Positions 55,270 to 64,000 of a stretch of 64,000 nt of DNA are shown here, piece after piece. Position numbers and translations under genes: made by a program. The stretch is taken from positions 101,555,789 through 101,619,788 of the forward strand of contig CM055092.1 in the NCBI GenBank assembly GCA_029204225.1, written 5' to 3'. The stretch comes from Diphasiastrum complanatum. Lineage: Eukaryota; Streptophyta; Lycopodiopsida; Lycopodiales; Lycopodiaceae. The notes under the pieces are model-generated. The model was not told the origin of the DNA. It ran no database searches and saw only the letters and a list, made by a program, of their open reading frames with translations. Each line of letters begins with the position of its first letter. Position 1 is the stretch's first letter.

Positions 55270-56383
55270 TCATGCAATGATGATCAAACTAAACCTCTCG
55301 CAAATTTTTGTCTCCATGTATGTGGTTTCTCTAGTAGTGAATCTTTGGTGCCACAAGATCCTCCTTGCCAAACACCAATGTTCTTTACCTTTACTAGGAT
55401 TTTGCATAACACTATTTAGCTCATAAAACATAGTGGTTAAGCTTTGTAAAGATAAACCATATAAGGCTTTGAAATTCTTTTTATGAAGAATAACATTCTT
55501 CAAGGATGATTCTCTATCCACTATTTGTCATCTTAAGCACACATGATCTTGTCCAATCATTCTTACTACGCCTTGTAAGTACAATATCATGGAGTTGAAG
55601 AAAGATATGAAGATCTTTCACTCCTAGATCTATATAAAGTATCTTTCCAAGAAAATTCATTATTATAGAGCAAAAGTTAAACAATGTGTTTCCCCTCAAA
55701 TTCACAAAGCAAAGAAGAATTGGTGTAATCACCATCATACATAAAAAAGTGATAATGCTCACTCCACATGAACTTGGGAGTACATGACAACTTGAGAGTA
55801 CATAGATCACCAACATGCCTTGTCTACCACTTCTTGAATGCTAGCTTGAGTCCATCCAAAACTTGTTGATAGACCCTTCACTTCTTGGTCACCAGTAAGA
55901 TACATGATGAGATATGTTTTGTTTTGGTCAACACCAAGATCCACCAATGCAACATCTCTTTAGTATGGAAAACTTAAATATAGGAGCCAACAATCCAAGA
56001 TTAGAAAACAATACTTTGCTCTTGCTAGGTTCCATCCTTCGATTTCCATTTCGAGTCATCTGTGTCATCTTATGGCTTTACTTCAATACATGTAACAACA
56101 TCCCACAACTCACTGACGATTAGCAAGGTCTTCATCTTAAATTTCCATAAATGATAATTGGATCCATTTAGCTTGTCTGCAATAAGACCGGATTTACTTT
56201 GAGAATCCATCTGGAACTTTAATCTGTCGACGTTAAGAGAGATACTGTGTTATGGAAATCAATTCTCTGATATTGAAACAAATTGATTCCAATTGAAGAA
56301 TTTGATATCGCAAAAGATATCAAGTATTAGAGCTTGCGCTCTGATATAGTATTAGGCCTTGAAGAATCAACGCTTTGATACCA
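55270..56383 (-). pseudogene. Ty1-copia gag remnant with primer site
   Basis: Minus strand gives the copia Gag hallmark KLNGSNYHLWKFKMKTLLI (56175-56118) followed by VSELWDVV and KSKDGT. Primer-binding site at 56372-56383 (complement GCTTTGATACCA) abuts an LTR edge TGTTGGAAAG at 56384. 55270-56000 is degraded continuation with many stops; its domains are not clear. Confidence 0.75.
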
Positions 56384-56880
56384 TGTTGGAAAGAGGTGTG
56401 TGAAAAGATAGGTCGAATAAGATTCGAATAAAAAAAATTCGAACGACAAGAATTAGAACTTATCGTGCGCAACGGAATAAAGTATATTTCTCTTTCTCTA
56501 TGCACGACTACGCTTATCAATTTCGAACAAAACAATAGTGATAGAAATCACGTTCAATCTTATAGTAACTAACTTTAAAATCATTAGTACTACAATGATT
56601 ACATTGCCAAACATTAAAGCATTGAATAATCAGACAAATAACCAGTCGCGAAGAACTATAGAGATGCATACAGTCTGATACGAACCTGAACACAATAATA
56701 AGATAGTATTGATTCGGTATGAAAACAAAACAGATGTAAATGAGTATAACTAGTTGCGGATCGAAGCAGCGTACTCTAAGTTAACTCTGAGAGACTAAAT
56801 ATAAGTCTGAATTAAACGCAACTACTGATAAGCAGAAGCAAAATAGCAATATTGATGTCTATTTCTCAAGATAGCTTGAA
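56384..56880 (-). repeat. probable 5' LTR of the minus-strand copia element
   Basis: Left edge TGTTGGAAAG adjoining the primer site is clear. The right edge is not determined (somewhere before about 56.9 kb). No second LTR was found. Confidence 0.5.
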
Positions 56881-57700
56881 TTTAATGCCTACACACAAGA
56901 ATGCTCAATTTTGATCCTCACCTATGGACATGGCTCATTGAGTGATCAAATTTGAACGATATCGATGTTTAATCTCTTGTTGTTAGTGTTGAACCCTATG
57001 ACACAAGATATCCCACATTTCATTTCACTTGATATCAATCATTTGTGGCCCTTATCGCTCAAGTGTGTTCATTGAGTGATAAAATCAAATGGATTCTAAA
57101 CTTAGGACAACTACATAGCTCAAATTTCACGCATATGGCTTAAGTTAAAGCTCAAATTTAATGCATAACATGTAATTTTGGACTTTATTAGTTGACATGG
57201 CTCATTGAGTGATCAAGTTAAATCATTTATAAGTCTAGTACATTTAGATCGTTTGAATTTGATTGCCTATTGATGAAGTTGACCCCTATCATCGAATCGA
57301 TTGGTTGAGAGATTTAAAAGAGAATGTCATCATCGGTGGAATAATTCCCACTGGTACTAGATGTGAAGAAATAATTTGGCAATGAGATAGCTTAAATTCA
57401 ATGTATATCACTCAAGATGGCTTGATTTTGAACATTATCACTCAAAAATGTCCATTAAGTGATGAAATTAGAGGATACGGAAATAATGGTTTGTTTAAAT
57501 AATTTATTATCATTATTAATATATGTGAATTTATTTTATTTTCAATATGATGGTTTACATTAATTCATATTATATGTGTTTTATTCAAGCTTTATGTACA
57601 TTTTTGTTTTTATTGAAACTTAATACATTTTAGAAATCACTCATATTGTGTAAACGTTCTTTTCAATCTCATTTATTAAGTATTTTTTATGACCTCTTTA
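56881..57700. repeat. degenerate repeats with TTGAGTGAT / ATCACTCAA words
   Basis: Motifs of the type GGCTCATTGAGTGATCAAATT recur at 56930, 57065, 57197 and 57455, often with the inverse word ATCGCTCAA or ATCACTCAA close by. Possible diverged satellite. No gene. Confidence 0.45.
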
Positions 57701-57955
57701 TAGGCACGTGCAGGGGACGTTTTGAAGGAAGATAAAGAAACAATCTTGATGAAGTTTTTTCAAGCTCGCACTTCGAAGGAGTTGTATGCAAATTTAGGAA
57801 AATATTATTCGACCACTTTTCCATATGGGGCTACCATGCGAAAAAGTTCATTGAACATTGATAGTAGTAGTGACATTATTGATGAGGTCGTCCAATTTCT
57901 TTTTCAAGAAATTTCTAGGAAGTTAGGGTTACACCATGTGCATGTGTGCAACTAA
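57701..57955 (+). other. possible isolated exon or open frame, unrecognised
   Basis: A plausible acceptor (CTCTTTATAG, ending 57704; alternative CGTGCAG, ending 57715) precedes an open frame to TAA at 57953-57955. It encodes ETILMKFFQARTSKELYANL and DIIDEVVQFLFQEISRKLG. The amphipathic composition looks protein-like, but I cannot assign a family and see no partner exon. Confidence 0.35.
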
Positions 57956-58289
57956 ATTGCACAAGGATTGATGATTTTGTGTTGTCGAATATTGTGAAAT
58001 TTTGTTTTTGAATTCCTCATATAGTACATTTTTTTTTGTCTAATAAAAGGACAAGAAGTTTATTCATATTTCAAATTTTCTTCTATGTATAGCAACCATT
58101 GAAATTGCAATTTTCAATTGATGAATAATCTTTTTGTTGTAAATTTTTGTTGTGAAAAACCTGCACCTTTATCTTTTGATCTAAAAATCTTCCAAAACTC
58201 CACCTGCATGAATGAGATAGATGGACAGTTCAATAAAATAAGAACAGGACTGCCACATTTCTAATAAGATTTGAAATCATAAACTTTGA

Positions 58290-59625
58290 GAGTACAGTGG
58301 TCTACATATACTGCTTTTCAGTCCCTGAACAGTTATTTCATGTTGATTACTACTTCAAATTGCACTTCTGTATACTCGTACCTGAAGGCGTGGGAAGAAC
58401 CCCAGTACACTCCAACCTGCGTCCAATGTACACGCAATCAGGGGACTGTTCGGCCGATAGCCAGCTCAATGATCTAGTTCCTCCCTCAGTGACAGACGCA
58501 TTAATTCGATTTGATAAAGAAGTTGGGATAAAAATCTTTTATGTGTCCACCTCAAAGCACATGTTTAATTACAACATTAATTTTATCAAGTCTTCTGTTG
58601 TGATTTCTGGCTCTCTGTGAACGGAACTAGCGCAAAAACCTGTCGCTTTAGAGAGTGGGGATTTTAGGATATGTTGTAGATGTTCTTTACGAGTGTAGCC
58701 ATCAGTTTGATCACTGATCTTTGGACTTTTGATAAGATGTCCCATGATCTCGTGACAAAACCAATGCGGGCAAAGTTGCAGCTACTGCTTGGAGTCTTCT
58801 TTCAATACTGTAAGGATCCTCATTTGTTTTTCCTCTCAAACTTGGTACTTTGTTGCAAAGATCAGCAAAGTTAGCCCATTGGAGGAGAGGTCGATAAGGA
58901 TTTCGTTTATTCCATTCAGTAATGACACCTTGCATTTCAGCAAATTCCTCAAAGACGTCGGGTAATCTCGCAAAGATGGTAGGAATGACTGAGCTAATGC
59001 CATCAATCACTGAAGCAACTGATGAAATCGAGCGAGAATCAATCACATGAAAAGATCCTTCGAAGTCAATAACATTTTGAAATTTCCTCCGTACATCATT
59101 TACAGGGCCTACCATACATTCCCGAAATTCACTGTCTTGTAAACAATCAGAGTTGGTAAACACAATAATGACATGAGGGCGATATACATATACCTGACCG
59201 CATTGTGTTTGAAGCAATAAAGCGTAGCCAATACAATAGCTCATCCTCAATTTCGCGTTGTTGGTTTCTCTGTTGGTGTTTGCCGTTGCTTGTCATCTCA
59301 AATGGATTGCACACAAGTAAGAATGTGCAAATGTTACCTTTGTCAGTAGTAAGGTTGGGAACCACAGGGTCATGAAATGAGTGGAACTCCTGTTGCCAGC
59401 CAAGTCCCAAAAGAGATTTGAACGCGACCCACTACCAAACACTCAACCTCGATCCCACGTGTACGCTGTTGCGACTCGCTTCCAATAGATTGGAACCTTG
59501 AAAACAAATCTCATACTCCCAAAACATGTTCCCAAGAAGATGGTTGCCAAATGGTATACAAGCCTCCATTTCATTGATTTGCGTAAGGTCATTTTTTCTA
59601 TAGAGAGAAACATATAATTATACAA
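58290..59625 (-). pseudogene. ROCO-type (ROC-COR) GTPase pseudogene
   Basis: Minus strand, after a TTTCTCTCTATAG acceptor-like site at about 59596. A degenerate P-loop (LLGNMFWEYE for GxxxxGKT) is followed by switch-like RTRGIEVECLVV. WDLAG/QQEFHSFHD is the G3 motif, with a one-base frameshift inside it. Next come LLVCNPF, ELLYWLRFIASNT and PHVIIVFTNSDC (G4-like TNSD). A helical part follows (CMVGPVNDVRRKFQNVIDFE). COR-like sequence includes WFCHEIMGHLI, VHREPEITTEDLIKLML and FFPRLQV, in shifted frames. About 18 residues before WFCHE are deleted. Plant ROCO proteins of the TORNADO1 kind share this LRR-ROC-COR plan (family knowledge). No LRR is visible upstream; a retroelement lies there instead. 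Confidence 0.72.
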
Positions 59626-59763
59626 ACTGTGTATTCAAAATAATATCCTTGCTTTTATTAAAAATGATAAAAAAATCATGATCATATTTAAAATATTACC
59701 GTAGAACGGTAAAAATGAATTAGACTACCCAATAGCTAAGTAAAACTTAAAATAGTAAGCTAA

Positions 59764-61062
59764 CTATTCAAAGTTCACTGCTTGATGTAAATCACTAATT
59801 AAAATAGATCCAGTAGTAGGTAATGCAGGAAGCTTTGAAGCAGCCACTCCTGCAAACTGAGCCCATCGAAGAATTGAAAGCACCTGTGAACGTTGTAATG
59901 CAATAGAAATGCGTTGACGGTAGAAAGAAACAATGACGGATGGTAAGGTAATGCTTTGTCCTTGGCGTTTCACCATAAGCTCCACACATAAAGATAAAAA
60001 AATATTAAATTTCTTGTGAAGATAGCCATATGTTTCCAAGGCAAAGGGAATGAAATCTTCACCGGGTGCACGATCATTATAATCTCGTTCCTTTTCTTGA
60101 GCTGCGTGAGATGCAGCGGTCCCTTGCCTGGTGGAAAAATGACGAAGGAGTTCCTAACGAGAGGGATCAGCAATGACAACATCTCCTAGAGTACGAATTC
60201 CATCACGCGAGAGAACAAGGTCAACTCGTCGTTGAGAAGATTGCGAAGAAGGCCCTGGTGAAATGTGTGTCTGTTCTCGAACAACATGAAAACTACTATC
60301 ATGAGCAATAGCAGCAAGGGCATCACGAATGGAATCATGTGACTCCGCCTAAGGGGCATCGCATAAGATGAGTACCCAAGGAATCCAACACATGCCCACA
60401 TGCACACTTAGAGAGACCAATTAACATTGGATGTGGAAGTCCCAATCTGGTTCGAAGGGCAGCTATAAACAAGTCATTGTTGAGTCGCAATAGTGGAAGA
60501 ACTGGGCGTGCAACCAGCCAAGCCCCTGCACTTGGACCAGCACAAGAAAGAAGATGAGCTCATGCATCAAAAAGTGAATCATTGATAAGTTGACCGAAGG
60601 AATAAGAGTGAAGAAGCTCCATAATAGTCTTTTGAAAAACCAATCATTGATTTGTCACCAAAGATTCAAAGGAAGGCACAAAAGGCTGTACAAGTGGTGG
60701 AAGTAAACCTCGAACAGTGCAAAGAGTGTACTGAAAAGCAAAACTGCCAGTCTCCACATGAGCCACTGTATCAAGAAGAAGAGGTTGGTTACCCTGCTGA
60801 AACCTGGAAACTAGTGCAGAAGCAACAAGATCCCAACTTCTGAGAAAAGCAGCTGGTGCAATGCAAGCAATAGATACTAGGCCAACACTACCAGAGGAGG
60901 TAGGAAGAGAAATTTGCCGCTTACAAAACTGACCTTCCCAAGTGTCAAAGGTTCCTGGCCCCAAAAGGCAACCAAATATGCCTAGTAAAGTATCATCAAA
61001 TTCCCGAAGCAAGGATAATATGTCAGGTGAAGGAGGAACGCAACTGTATCGGGTTTATTTCC
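59764..61062 (-). pseudogene. R2-like non-LTR element, post-RT, zinc motif and REL-like endonuclease region
   Basis: Minus strand. RT-distal block ISLPTSSGSVGLVSIACIAP followed by AAFLRSWDLVASALVSRF (compare the LPxRxGGLGL...AAF block of several RTs). Next KCACGHVLDSLGTHLMRCP, a C-x-C...H...C zinc-type motif. RRVDLVLSRDGIRTLGDVVI-ADP, resembling a restriction-like endonuclease core, then FIPFALETYGYLHKKF and SFYRQRISIALQRSQ. Frames break at about 60420 and 60360. Architecture suggests an RLE-type non-LTR retroelement; the clade is uncertain. Confidence 0.6.
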
Positions 61063-61099
61063 TAGCCTATCCTCAACCCAAGATCCAAGCAATCTAGCA

Positions 61100-62262
61100 T
61101 TAAGGAGATTCTAAAATGACCGCTCCATAGTTCAATATTTCTTTCACTCTATACGGGCATTCACCTGTGAGTTTCAATTTGCCTTTAATCAGTTTCGTCT
61201 TATACATTAGTGCTAGATCTCCTTCCTTCAAATCTTTTTTGTGTAAACGGTGATTGTGCCATGCCTTGCGATGGGCTTTCTTTGCTGCTAATGCATGTAC
61301 TGTCATCAATCTGGTCTCACGAAGTTTTTGTAAAGCCTCACGACACATTTGGAAGGATTTCGCATCATCCAACCGTTCTGTTGCTGCTATGCGTAGAGAT
61401 GGTATCAAAAGCTCAATTGGCATAACTGCATCTTGTCCATAAACAAGCTGAAACGACGTTTGATTCGTACTACCTTTGTAAGCGGTTTTGAATGCCCATA
61501 AAGCCGCATAAAGCTTATGTTTCCAATCAAAACGACTTGCTTCTACTGTTTTTGTCATAATGTTGTAGAGAATCTTGTTGGAAGATTTACCTTGACCATT
61601 ACCTCTTGGATAATACGGAGTACTAAACCAATGAATAACAAAAAAGTCTTCCAACAGACACTTTATTGTTTCATTCACAAAATGTGTTTCGCGATCACTA
61701 ACGATCTCGATAGGACATCCAAATCTAGTAATAAGATTTTCATCGAGAAACTTAGCCGTTGATTTTGCATCTGCAACTCGAACTGCTTTCACTTCAACCC
61801 ATTTGGTCATATAATCAGTTGCAACAATGATATATCTGGCCAGAGATCCTCTCGCCACAGGATGAATAGGTCCAACATAGTCGAGGCCCCATTTCTCGAA
61901 CGGTGCTTGCGATAAAACTGGAGGTAAAGGTTCATAATTCTGTCGAGTAGGATGACGTGCTCGTTGACAAACATCGCATGACTGAATATAATTTTATGTA
62001 TCTTTGTGAAGTGTAGGCCACCAACATCCTGATTGTAAAAGTTTTCGTACAATGATATCCGTTGAAAAATGTCCCCCGCCCATGCCATCAGGTGAGAAAA
62101 CATGATAAATCCAGGTATTTCATGCGACAAAACACATCTTCGTAAAATATCATCCATTCCTCGGCGATACAATTGTCCAACAATAAATTGATAAGGTTGT
62201 GCCTTATGAATTAATTGTCTCTTCTGTACTTTGGTCAAGGTATCATTGGGTTGACCAAGCAT
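61100..62262 (-). pseudogene. Ty3-gypsy integrase (OTA/Athila-Tat type) with upstream zinc-finger region
   Basis: Open frame 61858-61100: YIIVATDYMTKWVEVKAVR (first Asp), IEIVSDRETHFVNETI (second Asp), YYPRGNGQGKSSNKIL where Lys replaces the catalytic Glu, then FQLVYGQDAVMPIELL and GDLALMYKTKLIKGKLKL, PYRVKEIL. Upstream on the strand (62262-61859, frame-broken) is the HHCC region: LIHKAQPYQFIVGQLYRRG and RCVLSHEIPG. Integration activity is not expected. Confidence 0.85.
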
Positions 62263-63231
62263 AAGATATTCAACAATATCTGTTGTCCACTTTGGTACTG
62301 CTTCTACATAAATGCAGCATCTGGTAGTTCATTATCTACTTCAGTATTAACATGACTTTATAAGCATAAGTTCTCCATTCTGTTGCAAAAGCTATTTTGT
62401 GGCGGTCCGAAGGTGCTATAGTTACTTGGTTATAGCCAGTAAATCCATCTAGAAAATTGTACGCTTCCGCTCCAGCAAGACGGTCCAATATGCTTTCAGT
62501 AAAGGGTAACGGAAAGTGATCCTTTTGCGTCACTTTGTTCAAAGCTTTGAGATTCACACAAATTTTTATCTTCGCATTCTTCTTAGGAACGACCACAATT
62601 GGTGAAACCCATTCCGTATGTTTAATTTCATAAATTAAGTAAGCTTCAAGTAGTCTTTGCAACTCTTTCTTTATAAGATCCGTAACATTAGGATTACAAT
62701 GATAGAATTTTATGACCTTTGGAACTGCATCAAGCATTAAGGGTATTGTATGCTCAATAATTGAGATAGGAATCCCTTTGAGATCCTTGTACATACGAGC
62801 AAAATAGTCTTGATATTTGATCAATAACTTTCTTAACGCTTGAAATTGTTCAGGAGTAAGTTGCGCTCCAACTTGAACAATCTTTTCTGGGTATCCTGGT
62901 TCAGCAAGATTCATTGGCTGAGTCCTGGCTGGTCCATCATGAATCTCCTTGGTTTCTGGTTCTTTTTCCTTAGGTTCATGATGAGCTGTTGTAGTTGGTT
63001 TCTTTCCTTGCCTATCCTCAACCAAAGATCTAATCAATCTAGCATCGAGGAGATGAAGTAGTTGTCATGCGTAGATTCATTCCCATGAGAGCGATAACAT
63101 AGTTCAGATTTCAGCATGAATGGAAGATTCACATCTAACTCTGTAAAAAATCCAGCAACTTCACACATGTGGGGAACCACATCAAAAGTGTGAATTATCT
63201 TTACCATGCTTTGTGGTGGCACACAGATCAC
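62263..63231 (-). pseudogene. Ty3-gypsy reverse transcriptase N-terminal half
   Basis: Open frame 63037-62336: LTPEQFQALRKLLIKYQDYF, IPLMLDAVPKVIKFY, EWVSPIVVVPKKNAKIKICV, LNKVTQKDHFPLPFTESILD, YNFLDGFTGYNQVTIAPSD, KIAFATEWRTYAYKVM. The sequence then leaves the RT before the YxDD catalytic box and enters, after about 70 bp (DELPDAAF), the zinc-finger/integrase part. Catalytic palm and most of RNase H are therefore deleted. 63034-63231 upstream is unassigned and may be protease-RT linker. Confidence 0.85.
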
Positions 63232-64000
63232 CTACAGAGTAATATCACAATCTACTAACAGATCCGAGGCTAGAGCACAATCTAGAATGCTATAGATCAA
63301 AGCAACACTAATTCCTCACAAATAGGGAAAATACATAAGCAAAATAATGTATGAAGAAGACACCAATCTCGAGTTAGAGAGAGAATATAAAAAACAAGCA
63401 AAACAGCATGAGATCCAATTTTGACATTATGACATTACCAAAGCTTGATTCATTAGATATGAATGAGAACCATATGTACATATATAGGAGAGCCAAAATT
63501 TGTGGTACTACTTGCATTCAATGCATTCCCTACACCTAATCATGTGTAAACTATTACCATATTGACACCTAACAGCTTGCATGCAGAAATTGCACCTAAC
63601 TTATACCTACTTTTTTCAAATGTCAAATTCTCAACTAGATATGTACAAAACTACATGCATATGTCCAATACTATTTGCATGACTTGCATGTGACTTCACT
63701 AGATGACTTGGACATGTGTAAAACATGTATACTGACTTGCATGTTGCATGTATGCTCTCTAACTGATTTTGCATGTCATCTAGTTTTATGCATGTCATCA
63801 AATCTAGATCTACCGAACTCAAACTCGCCCTAATCTACAAGTTCATGTGCTCAATTCACATACCTTTGATATATACAATGGAACAAAGTGAAATATGATC
63901 ATCTAGACATTGTGCAAGTCATATAGCTCGAATTTGTACATGCTAGAGAATGATATTTACAACTTGTAAATGCACAAGCAAGATGATTTTCCTCATCAAC
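63232..64000. other. no gene recognised
   Basis: AT-rich DNA with repeated words TTGCATGT, GACTTGCATG and ACTAGATGAC. Possibly part of the neighbouring LTR element, but no LTR edge or primer site can be fixed. Confidence 0.4.

Noticed and set aside
58297-58620. Plus-strand 107-codon frame
   Set aside because: It is antisense to COR-domain pseudogene sequence read on the minus strand.
1-64000. tRNA, rRNA, CRISPR arrays, operons
   Set aside because: No cloverleaf with A/B boxes, no rRNA signature and no regularly spaced identical repeats were seen; the DNA is eukaryotic.

Overview
The window reads as nuclear DNA of a land plant. One host gene with GT-AG introns is recognisable, an AI-2E/UPF0118-family membrane protein. 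The rest is dominated by nested plant retrotransposons: L1-like LINEs, Ty3-gypsy, Ty1-copia, a small TRIM-like element and an R2-like element. Initiator-Met primer sites sit beside LTRs. The species cannot be named from the sequence. A very repeat-rich genome with an 11.9 kb intron, such as a fern, gymnosperm or other large-genome plant, fits (inference).

Layout. 1-3764 is a scrambled pile of gypsy and copia remnants. 3765-4819 is a complete small TRIM-like LTR element. 5817-6429 is a near-perfect tandem duplication in otherwise featureless DNA. 8319-22497 holds seven exons of the host transporter. Its second visible intron was inflated by a LINE that itself carries a rearranged gypsy element (12478-17736) and a second LINE copy. 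22951-31327 is a train of plus- and minus-strand LINE copies, most of them 5'-truncated and joined tail-to-head. 31328-40221 is a comparable minus-strand train with the two best-preserved ORF1-ORF2 copies. 40222-45080 is an LTR element with gag and protease but no visible reverse transcriptase. 45600-58290 is mostly old unrecognised DNA with scraps of gypsy and copia. 58290-59625 is a decayed ROCO-type GTPase gene, 59764-61062 an R2-like retroelement scrap, and 61100-63231 an RT/RNase H-deleted gypsy element.

The strongest biological story is the LINE family. Its copies share: (i) an ORF1 with coiled coil plus an L1-ORF1p-like RNA-binding region and no CCHC knuckle; (ii) ORF1 and ORF2 in one frame, separated by a UAG stop 6-8 nt before a GC-rich hairpin, with no AUG ahead of the endonuclease; (iii) an ORF2 with apurinic-type endonuclease, reverse transcriptase, CCHC motif and a canonical C-terminal PCNA-binding (PIP) box; (iv) a two-stem 3' RNA hairpin whose pairing is kept by compensatory changes, followed by a pyrimidine tail; and (v) a habit of sitting directly behind another copy's pyrimidine tail. 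A deletion scar in one copy is filled with plant telomere repeat.

All retroelement genes here look inactive (stops, frameshifts, deletions). The host transporter is open across every recognised exon; its 5' exons were not found.
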